Assembly: GCA_028709565.1 (NCBI GenBank)
Contig: JAQVWU010000031.1
Span: 1-13,908, forward strand
Length of the DNA: 13,908 bases
Direction of reading: 5' to 3'
Source: Eubacteriales bacterium
Lineage (GTDB): Bacteria > Bacillota > Clostridia > Oscillospirales > CAG-272
Shown here: positions 1 through 6,957 of the stretch, piece by piece
Position numbering within the stretch: the first letter of the stretch is position 1
How the letters are laid out: each line of letters starts with the position of its first letter
Position numbers and translations under genes: made by a program
The notes under the pieces: model-generated
Seen by the model: the letters and a program-made list of their open reading frames with translations, nothing else
Told to the model about the DNA's origin: nothing
The model's database searches: none

Positions 1-601
1 ATAATTGATTATTACCGATTAAACGTAATGTAAGCATACGCAGGATATTATTCTCGGATAAATAGCCGCTGAATATTTCGCTTATGGTTCCTTTTTTGGC
101 ATCAATGCGGCATATACTGCTGACAGGCGCTTGTACTTTATCAAACGATATATCGGTTTTCACGGAATAAAACACATCATCCGATTCGTTTGAAAACATC
201 ATTTGATGAAGTTGAAGATATTTACATCCCCCCTCAGGCGTATGGTCACATAACGGATCCGGACATAATGAAAAACTTTCACCGGTATTTAGAGTGATAT
301 ATGAAAAAGATAACAGACTGTCAATTTCAGCTTCATAATATATGCGGTCTCCATTCACGAAATATCTGGGATAATAGTTATCTGTAATATTATCGCTGTT
401 ATCCGTTGAACTGTAGCTGTACTGTCCCTCAGGTGTTAGCCAGTCGGCGATATCGGCATAGTTCTGCTCCGAGGTTATAGTCTCATTGCTGTATTTATCA
501 ACTAAATCACCGGCAGTCACCTTTTTATCTTCACACGAATATGACAGTATAATTGCACAAATCAATAATAGTGTTATAAATACATATTTATTTTGATGCA
601 T
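1..601 (-). CDS. Putative lipoprotein with CPDPLCDH motif, copy 1 (3' end outside window)
   Basis: The frame is open from an ATG at 601 to the left edge, so only the first 200 residues are seen and the stop lies outside. It is a diverged paralogue of the gene at 1383-2750, with roughly four in five residues identical by eye over the overlap. The N-terminus (MHQNKYVFITLLLICAIIL) is a hydrophobic export signal followed by SYSC, so Cys23 is the only candidate lipidation site; position -3 is Ser, which is atypical. The Cys motif CPDPLCDH followed by a third Cys six residues later is fully conserved with the other copy. Repeated short stretches of the RIYYE type suggest a beta-rich fold, possibly a propeller, but this is inference. 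AGGAGA at 607-612 lies 5 bases before the ATG and supports the start. It probably shares a transcript with the small gene at 670-999. Function unknown. Confidence 0.85.
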   Translation of the reverse strand, partial: MHQNKYVFITLLLICAIILSYSCEDKKVTAGDLVDKYSNETITSEQNYADIADWLTPEGQYSYSSTDNSDNITDNYYPRYFVNGDRIYYEAEIDSLLSFSYITLNTGESFSLCPDPLCDHTPEGGCKYLQLHQMMFSNESDDVFYSVKTDISFDKVQAPVSSICRIDAKKGTISEIFSGYLSENNILRMLTLRLIGNNQL

Positions 602-622
602 GACTATCTCCTGAAATATTGG

Positions 623-654
623 CTTTTCGCCGATGATTTATCATCGGCGAAAAG
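623..654. other. Perfect 14-bp hairpin between the small secreted-protein gene and lipoprotein copy 1
   Basis: CTTTTCGCCGATGA pairs perfectly with TCATCGGCGAAAAG around a TTTA loop. Read on the plus strand it is followed by TTTTTCGGTTTTTT, the look of a Rho-independent terminator, but no plus-strand gene ends here. Read on the minus strand, the direction of both neighbours, it follows the stop of the small gene by 15 bases and has no U-run after it. It may therefore be an mRNA stability or processing element, a partial attenuator between the two genes, or a barrier to antisense transcription. The equivalent place before copy 2 has no hairpin. Confidence 0.7.
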
Positions 655-669
655 TTTTTCGGTTTTTTG

Positions 670-999
670 TTAATTTGGCCAACTCTTAAACGCATAATCA
701 ATACCATCCCAAGCAGAAGCACGAGATGATGTAACCGGATAATATTCAACATTATACAAATTGCTCGCAGATCCGCTTGCTTCTGCATATGTTATATTTC
801 CTTCTTTTACACCACCGTCATCATCAAGCAGATTGCTGATTCTGGCACTTGCAGAAATATAGTAAGAGCCATCACCTGTAGCAAAAGCAAATACACTCGA
901 TGCATTTGCATATGCTTGAGCTTGGGCTGCTACAGGCAACGAAAGTACCACCGCCAGCAAAACAAACGAAACGAGCATCGTAATGTTTTTACGCTGCAT
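670..999 (-). CDS. Small secreted protein of unknown function, 109 aa
   Basis: I do not recognise this protein. The start at 999 is preferred over an upstream in-frame ATG at 1056 because MQRKNITMLVSFVLLAVV begins a textbook signal peptide, and AAAGGA sits 8 bases upstream; the extra 19 residues of the longer frame are polar and would spoil the signal. Cleavage is likely after AQA near residue 28, leaving about 80 residues. The mature part has no Cys, is rich in Ala, Ser, Tyr and Asn, alternates small and aromatic residues as beta-strands do, and ends in a polar Trp-containing tail. No anchor is visible, so release or surface association are both possible. It lies between the promoter at 1219-1247 and lipoprotein copy 1 on the same strand, so it is probably the first gene of a two-gene unit. 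It is absent from the matching place before copy 2. Confidence 0.65.
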   Translation of the reverse strand: MQRKNITMLVSFVLLAVVLSLPVAAQAQAYANASSVFAFATGDGSYYISASARISNLLDDDGGVKEGNITYAEASGSASNLYNVEYYPVTSSRASAWDGIDYAFKSWPN

Positions 1000-1007
1000 G
1001 ATTTCAA

Positions 1008-1013
1008 TCCTTT
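1008..1013 (-). promoter_or_regulatory. Ribosome binding site that sets the start of the small secreted-protein gene
   Basis: AAAGGA on the minus strand lies 8 bases before the ATG at 999. No comparable site precedes the longer in-frame start at 1056, which supports the shorter protein. Confidence 0.6.
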
Positions 1014-1202
1014 CGCATTTGTTGTACCGTATTTCATTTCGCGGCCGCCGATACATTCGGCTGTCCTTGCGGAATAGAATCTAAAAGTACTGTATACATA
1101 CTTATCAATCATATCGAAATATAAATTATGTAAAGCCGTGGCCATTGGCTGTACATTAAAGTTATAGGTTTTAAATACATGTTACAGGTAAATTGACATA
1201 GT

Positions 1203-1338
1203 AAATCAATATACACCAATTGTACCATAGAATGCCTATTGCTTCAATGTTAAAAATAGTCAAAAATAATTACAATAAATCATCATAATAACCAATATCA
1301 TTGAAAATGCCCCGAATGTTTTACGAATATTTTCCTCC
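1203..1338 (-). repeat. Duplicated promoter block, copy 1
   Basis: This block aligns almost base for base with 2816-2950. The longest visible identity is the run CCAATATCATTGAAAA; the -10 element and its surroundings also match. It makes up much of the gene-free stretch from 1000 to 1382. The rest of that stretch (1000-1202) is an unusually long 5' leader holding a short GC-rich patch with a 5-bp hairpin at 1047-1061; I see nothing else there. Confidence 0.75.
1219..1247 (-). promoter_or_regulatory. Promoter for the small secreted-protein gene and lipoprotein copy 1
   Basis: On the minus strand TTGAAG (1242-1247), a 17-base spacer and TACAAT (1219-1224) fit a sigma-A promoter. The same arrangement occurs at the same place in the duplicated block before copy 2, with identical -10 and spacer length. 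The 5' leader to the ATG at 999 would be about 210 bases. Confidence 0.65.
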
Positions 1339-1382
1339 AAGCGCGAGGATGATATGTTTTATAAACTCACCCCCGAGAAGCA

Positions 1383-2750
1383 TTATGTACCACTTCCGTT
1401 ATTTAGATTGAACCATTTAACCGCATCATTCTCCATATCAACCCGGGCGGTGAGCCCTGTTATACGGAACACTTTAAAACCTTGATCTTCAAAGAGTTTA
1501 ACATAATTAATATAAAGAAAGTCTCCCGTGACCATGTAATCGCGGAAATGTAATTTTTCACGTCCGTCGAATACAAGTTCGCCTTCAGCGGTATCACCAC
1601 GCTGAATTCTGTAAATTTTATTTCCGTTTGCGCGCATACATGGAACGCCATAAGGTGTTTCACCATAAAAAACAGGATCATATACGGTATAGTAGATATA
1701 CTCATTTGTCAGTTGAAATTCAAGTATTTTATCTGACGGCATATCAAGCTTACTGTAATTAAGATTTTTATCAATGCAATATATATTCCCGTCCTCAATT
1801 TCCGTTTCGGACCATCCCATCATATAACGCGAATGTACACAAATGTATGTTTCTGAAGTATCGGCATCATAATAAAAACTTGAGATTGTATATTCATTTC
1901 CATATTCCAAAACAGTTGTTTCATTTTCAAAATTCATATCGGTCGCAAACAACCGTCCCACTATAGCGTCGATAAAATATATATATTTTCCGTCTGTAAA
2001 AAAGTATTCGCCGTGTTCTTTGTTTTTGTATTTATTATCAACTATACTTACCTCGTATGTAGTAAGATTGACAGACATGAGTGTTTCTTCATATTCTCTC
2101 TCGATGATTCCGTCTGTAACTTTGCTTGATTTTTCTCTGATAGCTGTAAAATATAACCGGTTATTATCGGTCAATCGTAATGTAAGCATACGCAGGATAT
2201 TGATCTCGGATAGATAGCCGTTGAATATTTCGTTTATGGTTCCTTTTTTGGCATCAATGCGGCATATACTGCTGACAGGTGCTTTTAATTCTTCATCAAG
2301 TGTGGTTTTTACGGAATAAAACACATCATCCGATTCCTTTGAAAACATCATTTGATGAAGACTAAGATATTTACATCCCCCCTCAGGCGTATGGTCACAT
2401 AACGGATCGGGACATAATGAAAAACTTTCGCCGGTTTTCAGGGCGATATAGGAAAAAGACATCAGATTATCAATTCGGGTTTCGTAATATATGCGGTCAC
2501 TCTTCACGAAAAAAATGGGATTATAGATATCTGCAATATTATCGCTGTTATCCGTTGTTCTGTAGCTGTATTGCTCCTCCGGAGTTAGCCAGTCGGCGAT
2601 ATCGGCATAGTTCTGCCCCGAGGTTATAGTCTCATTGCTGTATTTATCAATTAAACCATCGGCAGTCACCTTTTTATCTTCACACGAACATGACAATATA
2701 ATTGCACAAATTAATAATAGTGTTATAAATACATATTTATTTTGATGCAT
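1383..2750 (-). CDS. Putative lipoprotein with CPDPLCDH motif, copy 2 (455 aa)
   Basis: The protein has an N-terminal hydrophobic segment ending ILSCSC, so lipidation at Cys21 (LSC lipobox) or at Cys23, the Cys shared with copy 1, would anchor it outside the membrane. Residues 113-126 hold C-x4-C-x-H-x5-C (CPDPLCDHTPEGGC), a spacing that could bind a metal or form a disulfide. The remaining 330 residues contain many strand-like segments with paired aromatics (KYIYFIDA, EYIYYTVYD, NKIYRI, DFLYINYV), which suggests a beta-propeller of the kind found in many Clostridia lipoproteins with a similar Cys motif; that is from general knowledge, not a search. GGGAGA at 2756-2761 is 5 bases before the ATG. 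It has its own promoter at 2832-2860 and is probably transcribed alone. Its 3' end abuts the promoter block of copy 1. No catalytic motif is recognised. Confidence 0.88.
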   Translation of the reverse strand: MHQNKYVFITLLLICAIILSCSCEDKKVTADGLIDKYSNETITSGQNYADIADWLTPEEQYSYRTTDNSDNIADIYNPIFFVKSDRIYYETRIDNLMSFSYIALKTGESFSLCPDPLCDHTPEGGCKYLSLHQMMFSKESDDVFYSVKTTLDEELKAPVSSICRIDAKKGTINEIFNGYLSEINILRMLTLRLTDNNRLYFTAIREKSSKVTDGIIEREYEETLMSVNLTTYEVSIVDNKYKNKEHGEYFFTDGKYIYFIDAIVGRLFATDMNFENETTVLEYGNEYTISSFYYDADTSETYICVHSRYMMGWSETEIEDGNIYCIDKNLNYSKLDMPSDKILEFQLTNEYIYYTVYDPVFYGETPYGVPCMRANGNKIYRIQRGDTAEGELVFDGREKLHFRDYMVTGDFLYINYVKLFEDQGFKVFRITGLTARVDMENDAVKWFNLNNGSGT

Positions 2751-2831
2751 GACTATCTCCCGAAATCAGTTTTTCGTTTCCTTAACCGGACACATCGGTC
2801 TACACTTACAAAATAAAATTAATATATGTCA

Positions 2832-2860
2832 ATTGTATCATATAGTATTTATTATATCAA
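2832..2860 (-). promoter_or_regulatory. Promoter for lipoprotein copy 2
   Basis: Minus-strand TTGATA (2855-2860), 17 bases, TACAAT (2832-2837). It is conserved in position and spacing with the promoter at 1219-1247, which makes it much more credible than hexamer matches alone in AT-rich DNA. The leader to the ATG at 2750 would be about 75 bases. Confidence 0.7.
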
Positions 2861-2925
2861 TACAAAAAACGCCAAAAATAATTGTAAGTAACCGTTAATA
2901 TAACCAATATCATTGAAAACACCAC

Positions 2926-2947
2926 GGATATTATTCGAATATTATCC
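2926..2947. promoter_or_regulatory. 22-bp near-perfect palindrome between divergent genes
   Basis: GGATATTATTCGAATATTAT plus CC is symmetric around TTCGAA with a single mismatched pair. It lies about 65 bases above the lipoprotein -35 element and 37 bases above the symporter -35 element, so it could be an operator for either. The aligned stretch in copy 1 (1314-1335) is not symmetric, which weakens a role in the lipoprotein promoter. Confidence 0.3.
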
Positions 2948-2984
2948 TCCGATTTGCGCGCTGCAATAAAGCGGGGTTTATTCA

Positions 2985-3013
2985 TTGACAACCGTAAAGT
3001 TGCGTGGTATCAT
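2985..3013 (+). promoter_or_regulatory. Promoter of the symporter operon
   Basis: TTGACA (2985-2990), 17 bases, TATCAT (3008-3013): consensus -35, near-consensus -10. The same two hexamers and spacing occur before the solute-binding protein gene at 10319. The likely leader is about 30 bases and contains GGAGG at 3034-3038, 12 bases from the ATG, slightly farther than usual. Confidence 0.75.
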
Positions 3014-3050
3014 TAATCAAACTGAGCGCTGACGGAGGACGATACACATT

Positions 3051-4397
3051 ATGAGAAACACCGAAGAGGGTATGCTGACGCGGCGGATGAAGCTGGCATA
3101 CGGGAGCGGGGACGCCGCGTGCAATATCGTCATCGGCATGCTGTCCACCGTGCTGACATTGTTTTATACCGATTATATCGGCATATCCCCTGTCGTTATA
3201 GGCATGGTCATGCTGGTGTCAAGGATTCTTGACGGCATCGCTACGCTGGTAATGGGGTTTATAGCCGAAAGAACCGATACGAAATACGGGAAATACAGGC
3301 CCTGGATATTGTGGATGAGCCTGCCCTACGCCCTTTCCATAGTGCTGCTCTTTACCGTTCCCGCCACAACGTCGTTTTTGCAGGCCATATATATATTTAT
3401 TACGTATAATCTGTGCACCACCGTGGTTTATACCGCGCTCAACATACCCTACGGCAGTCTGGCGTATGTGATGACCTCCGACCCCGCCGACGGGGAACGG
3501 CTGAGCGCGGCGAGAATGACCCTGGCGTCGGTGGGCAGAATGCTGGCCGTCAGCGGAACGCTTCCGCTGGTGAAATTATGGGGAAACAATAAAAACGCCT
3601 GGGTCCGCACAAGTTTGATTTGGGCCGTATTGGCGGTGATATTGCTGCTCTTCTGCTTTTTCGGCTGCCGGGAGAGGGTTATAACCCCCGTCCGGGACAA
3701 GCCGAAAAATATTTTCGGTTCAATGAAGACGGCAATGGCAAACGTTTATTTTTGGATCGGAGCGGGTTTTCAGATATTGCAACATATCCTGTTCGCGGTC
3801 ACCGGCACGATTCTGCCCTTTTACTGCAAGTATGTGTTTCACGACGACACATGGATGTACAGCGGACTTTACTTTCTGGAAACCGGCGTTTTGGTTATCG
3901 TCATGCTGTTCTCGCGGGGGCTCATTGAGCGCTTCGGCAAGCGCAAGGCGTCACTGGCCGGCATTATGCTGGTGATTGCGGGTCAGTTATTGCTTTTTCC
4001 GAATCCTACAAGTCTGACCCCGGTCGTTGTCAGCTGCGTCCTGCGCGGGATCGGATACGCGCCGCTCAACGCTGTATTGTTTGCCTTTTTGGGTGAAGGG
4101 GTGGAATACGGATATCGGAAAACCAAGCTCCGGCAGGAGAGCCTGATGTACGCGCTGTCCTCCACCTTCACAAAAATCGCCGCGGGACTGACCGCCGCCC
4201 TTATGACGGGACTGCTGTCGGCGTCCGGATACATTACAGCGGCGGGAGACGGCGTCAACACCGTTCAGCCGGGGAGCGCGGTTGACATGATTATAAATAT
4301 TTACAGATTCGGCCCGCTGGCAATATTGCTCGTGACCGCGGTGATACTGTATTTATACCGGACACCCAGGGAACTTATACGGAATGACAAAATTTAA
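3051..4397 (+). CDS. GPH-family sugar:cation symporter (MFS)
   Basis: A 448-residue integral membrane protein with about twelve hydrophobic segments, the usual size for the glycoside-pentoside-hexuronide:cation symporter family (TC 2.A.2, relatives of MelB and XylP). The family signature is clear: LAYGSGD near residues 15-21, RILDG at 58-62 and RTDTKYGKYRPWIL at 74-87 in the loop after the second helix. Such proteins import a glycoside or sugar with Na+ or H+ across the cytoplasmic membrane; the substrate cannot be read from the sequence. The start at 3051 uses GGAGG 12 bases upstream; an in-frame ATG at 3072 is possible. The solute-binding protein gene follows after 24 bases, so the two are probably cotranscribed. 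Pairing an MFS carrier with an ABC-type solute-binding protein is unusual because MFS carriers need no such receptor. Confidence 0.92.
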   Translation: MRNTEEGMLTRRMKLAYGSGDAACNIVIGMLSTVLTLFYTDYIGISPVVIGMVMLVSRILDGIATLVMGFIAERTDTKYGKYRPWILWMSLPYALSIVLLFTVPATTSFLQAIYIFITYNLCTTVVYTALNIPYGSLAYVMTSDPADGERLSAARMTLASVGRMLAVSGTLPLVKLWGNNKNAWVRTSLIWAVLAVILLLFCFFGCRERVITPVRDKPKNIFGSMKTAMANVYFWIGAGFQILQHILFAVTGTILPFYCKYVFHDDTWMYSGLYFLETGVLVIVMLFSRGLIERFGKRKASLAGIMLVIAGQLLLFPNPTSLTPVVVSCVLRGIGYAPLNAVLFAFLGEGVEYGYRKTKLRQESLMYALSSTFTKIAAGLTAALMTGLLSASGYITAAGDGVNTVQPGSAVDMIINIYRFGPLAILLVTAVILYLYRTPRELIRNDKI

Positions 4398-4421
4398 AAC
4401 TTTGCACGGAGAACTACGATT

Positions 4422-5654
4422 ATGAAATTTACCCGTATTTTGCTGACGATTCTGGCTATGATTTTAATCACGGGCTGCGCCGGGACAGGCGAGGAAACCG
4501 CGCTGACCGGAAGCGATACCGCCCAAACGCAGGCGGAAACAATACCCGAAGCCGAACTGCCCGTTAGAGACCTGGGCGGATATGAGTTCGGGCTGCTCTG
4601 GCCGGAGCCCATTGCCGGCAACCATTTTATCAGAAACGAATTATGGGTGGAGACCGAAAACGGCGAGGTAATAAACGACTCGGTTTTCAAACGGAATCTG
4701 GCGGTCGAGGAAGATTACAATATAGATATTACCTGCGAAACCCAGACATTTTCCGCAATACCCGCCACCGTCTCAAAGATGGTGGCAGCGGGTGACAACG
4801 CTTATGACGCCTTCTGCACTCAGATAGCCCAGATTTCACCGGTGGCGATGAAGGGTGAAATGGCGGACTTTGGGGACATGACCTACTGGAGCGAGGATAT
4901 GCCCTGGTGGAATCATGCCTCAATGGATGAACTCAGCATCGGCGGCAAAGCCTTTTTCGGTACCGGCGACATAATCTACAGCGATGATTTTTATGTGTAC
5001 CACATCATGTGCAACCTGAAGCTGATTGAGGACTATGATTTGGAAAATCCCTACGAAACGGTGCGTTCGGGCAGGTGGACGATAGACAAGATGATTGAGA
5101 TGGCGAGCGGTGTGTCGGAGGACCTTAACAACGACAGCAGCTACGGCTGGGAGGATAAATATGGTATAACCCTTGTCAATTCCGGCACAAAAGCCCTGTA
5201 TTACGGCAGCGGCCTTAATGTCACGGGCAAGGATGAGAAGGGTATGCCCTATCTGACCATGTATAGCGAGAAGACTCAGTCGGTGCTGGAAAAAATCCTC
5301 GAGGTGTACTACACCGACAATATGACCCTCAACGGCAACAAAAACACGGCGACCTCCCTGGGACTCGACCACGCCAACACGACAGAGAAGTGCTTCAATG
5401 AAAACCGGGCGGTTTTCCTGGTGACATCGCTGATAGCGGCGGAGCGCATACGGGCGGCCGAGGTTTCCATGGGGCTGATGCCTATGCCGAAATACGATGA
5501 TGCCCAGGAAGACTATATCTGTGTCCTCAACGACATGACCCTTGTGGGGGTGCCGATTAACGCTCCCGATCTTGACAGAACCTCGCTTATCCTGTCGGCT
5601 ATGTCAAAGAATCGGTTTCAACCCTTACCCCCGCGTTCTTTGAGATGGTGCTAA
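4422..5654 (+). CDS. Family 1 solute-binding lipoprotein, N-terminal part, frameshifted
   Basis: MKFTRILLTILAMILITGC is a lipoprotein signal with a good lipobox (ITGC, Cys19), so the protein should be tethered outside the membrane as the receptor of an ABC importer for sugars or oligosaccharides. PWW at 161-163, an EF-hand-like loop D234-x-N-x-D...D245 and GLMPMPKYDDAQEDY near residues 350-365 match the two complete relatives at 6958 and 10319. The frame should continue into the fragment that ends at 5878, but near 5606-5609 one base is missing (ATG TCA AAG AAT instead of an expected ATG TCA AAN GAA), and translation leaves the true frame and stops at 5654 after a nonsense tail from about residue 396. 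Restored length would be about 486 residues, equal to the relatives. GGAGA 9 bases before the ATG supports the start. Either a recent inactivation or a base-call error. Confidence 0.88.
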   Translation: MKFTRILLTILAMILITGCAGTGEETALTGSDTAQTQAETIPEAELPVRDLGGYEFGLLWPEPIAGNHFIRNELWVETENGEVINDSVFKRNLAVEEDYNIDITCETQTFSAIPATVSKMVAAGDNAYDAFCTQIAQISPVAMKGEMADFGDMTYWSEDMPWWNHASMDELSIGGKAFFGTGDIIYSDDFYVYHIMCNLKLIEDYDLENPYETVRSGRWTIDKMIEMASGVSEDLNNDSSYGWEDKYGITLVNSGTKALYYGSGLNVTGKDEKGMPYLTMYSEKTQSVLEKILEVYYTDNMTLNGNKNTATSLGLDHANTTEKCFNENRAVFLVTSLIAAERIRAAEVSMGLMPMPKYDDAQEDYICVLNDMTLVGVPINAPDLDRTSLILSAMSKNRFQPLPPRSLRWC

Positions 5655-5878
5655 CCGAAAAATATCTGCGGGACGCCGATTCGGTGGAGATGCTGGATAT
5701 AATATTCGAAACGGCAAAGGTTCCCGATCTGGGCACAACCTTCAACTACGGTTCAATCTGGTCAGGCTTTGTCGACCTGGTGGTAAAAAACAGCACCGAT
5801 TTTACGTCATTCTATGAGAAGACCGTATCTAAAGCCGAAGCGGACATAGACAAGGCGATAGCCGGTCTTAATACTTAG
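5609..5878 (+). pseudogene. C-terminal part of the frameshifted solute-binding protein
   Basis: In the shifted frame, ESVSTLTPAFFEMVLTEKYL leads into RDADSVEMLDIIF and GTTFNYGSIWSGF, which line up with the ends of the other solute-binding proteins in the window (for example LRDAESMAMLDIM in the gene at 10319). This piece has no signal peptide and no ribosome binding site of its own; the first ATG in it is at 5645 and overlaps the end of the upstream frame. It should be read as the last 90 residues of the gene starting at 4422. Two fragments in perfect order with no missing domain indicate a single-base event. Confidence 0.85.
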
Positions 5879-5920
5879 AAACGGATAAGTAATGCTGCGA
5901 AAAACAAGGAGATTGAATCA

Positions 5921-6823
5921 ATGATTTATCTGCGGTCATTTCATATGCTGTCCGACAAAGAGGACGAGGATTTTTTCTACGCGCTGTCCCCGACTTTTAA
6001 AACAAAGAATTACCGCACCGGTTATACCTCCCACTATCCCTTCGTTTTGTTCCGAGGGCGCGGTCTGCCCGATTTGGAATTTGATGATATTACCATTCTA
6101 TACGGCGACAACGGCAGCGGCAAGTCTACGATACTCAACGTTATCGCCGAAAAGCTCAAACTGCGGCGGACAACGCCCTATAACCGCAGCGACTTCTTTG
6201 ACGATTACGTGGAGCTGTGTTCCTTTAAGCTGACCCTTCCGCTTTCGGACGAAAGCGGCATTATCACAAGCGACGACGTGTTCGACAAGGTGCTTGACAT
6301 CCGCAGGCTCAACGCGGGCATTGACAACCGCAGGAGCGAACTGATAACCGAGTTTGTCAGCGAGCGCTCCAGGGCGGCTAACGCTGAGCCCAACAACCTC
6401 AGGGGGCTTGACGATTATGAGCGCTGGAAGGAGGCACAGGAGGCCAGGAGCCGAAAAACCACCCAGTCGCAGTATCTGCGCTCGCGGCTCATGCGCAATG
6501 TGCAGGAACGATCCAACGGTGAAAGCGCCCTCGCCTTCTTCGTCGATTCGATAGCCGACGGTACCCTGTGTCTGCTGGACGAGCCCGAGAACAGCCTGTC
6601 GCCGACAAATCAGGTGCAGCTGAGATATTTTATCGAGGATTGCGTGCGCAATCACAAATGCCAGTTTGTCATCTCCACCCATTCGCCGCTGCTGCTCTCG
6701 CTCAGACGCGCGAAGATTTACGACATCGATGCCCTTCCCATCCGAGAACGCCGCTGGACCGCGCTTGAGGGTGTTAGGGTATACCATGATTTTTTCACCG
6801 AGCATCGCGAGGATTTTGAATAA
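5921..6823 (+). CDS. RecF/ABC-like AAA ATPase, 300 aa
   Basis: A soluble ATPase of the SMC/RecF/ABC class. Walker A is GDNGSGKST at 62-70, a degenerate signature is SNGES at 198-202, Walker B is LCLLDEPE with D220 and E221, and the switch His is in STHSPLL (H254). The stretch between Walker A and the signature is short (about 130 residues, charged and partly helical), so there is no long coiled coil or Zn hook. There is no membrane segment and no nuclease or TOPRIM domain, so it is not the ATPase of an importer. It looks like a stand-alone predicted ATPase of the COG3910 type, whose role is not settled. AAGGAG lies 9 bases before the ATG. The gene follows the frameshifted solute-binding protein by 42 bases and may be cotranscribed with it. 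No effector partner of the kind found in defence operons is next to it. Confidence 0.88.
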   Translation: MIYLRSFHMLSDKEDEDFFYALSPTFKTKNYRTGYTSHYPFVLFRGRGLPDLEFDDITILYGDNGSGKSTILNVIAEKLKLRRTTPYNRSDFFDDYVELCSFKLTLPLSDESGIITSDDVFDKVLDIRRLNAGIDNRRSELITEFVSERSRAANAEPNNLRGLDDYERWKEAQEARSRKTTQSQYLRSRLMRNVQERSNGESALAFFVDSIADGTLCLLDEPENSLSPTNQVQLRYFIEDCVRNHKCQFVISTHSPLLLSLRRAKIYDIDALPIRERRWTALEGVRVYHDFFTEHREDFE

Positions 6824-6838
6824 CAATTGCTTTTTCTA

Positions 6839-6867
6839 TTGACATTAAATGATATAATTGTTATACT
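6839..6867 (+). promoter_or_regulatory. Promoter of the second solute-binding protein gene
   Basis: TTGACA (6839-6844), 17 bases, TATACT (6862-6867). It starts 15 bases after the stop of the ATPase gene and shows that the next gene is a separate unit. Leader length about 85 bases. Confidence 0.75.
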
Positions 6868-6882
6868 AAGATTACAAATCTT
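6868..6882. promoter_or_regulatory. Small dyad at the transcription start, possible operator
   Basis: AAGATT-ACA-AATCTT directly follows the -10 element, so the start point falls inside it. A repressor bound there would block initiation. Six-base arms can arise by chance in AT-rich DNA. Confidence 0.3.
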
Positions 6883-6957
6883 GGTGTAATATTTAAACAA
6901 TCCCCCCGTTTTGTATAATAATAATTACAATAACAATATAAATCAAGGGAGGAGCAC

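Larger units (their letters stand above)
2816..2950 (-). repeat. Duplicated promoter block, copy 2
   Basis: This is the partner of 1203-1338. It fills the left half of the region between the divergent genes at 2750 and 3051. Nothing else is seen between the leader of copy 2 (2751-2815) and the promoter of the symporter gene apart from the near-palindrome at 2926-2947. Confidence 0.75.

Noticed and set aside
588..788. 66-codon minus-strand open frame across the hairpin
   Set aside because: It overlaps the small secreted-protein gene and the start of lipoprotein copy 1 in another frame and has no protein-like features.
5600..5650. Programmed ribosomal frameshift in the solute-binding protein gene
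   Set aside because: No slippery heptamer in the zero frame and no clear downstream structure; this protein family is not known to use recoding. A missing base explains it better.
5921..6823. ATPase as the energy-coupling subunit of a sugar ABC importer
   Set aside because: It lacks the canonical LSGGQ signature and Q-loop layout of importer ATPases, and its central insert is of the RecF/AAA type.
5921..6823. ATPase as part of an anti-phage defence system
   Set aside because: There is no nuclease, TOPRIM, reverse transcriptase or other effector gene adjacent; the neighbours are sugar uptake genes.
6098..6826. 242-codon minus-strand open frame opposite the ATPase gene
   Set aside because: The plus strand encodes Walker A, Walker B and the switch His in order; the antisense frame shows no motif and no ribosome binding site.
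6914..6919. TATAAT as the -10 element for the gene at 6958
   Set aside because: No -35 hexamer lies at a proper distance, whereas TTGACA-N17-TATACT at 6839-6867 is a much better promoter.
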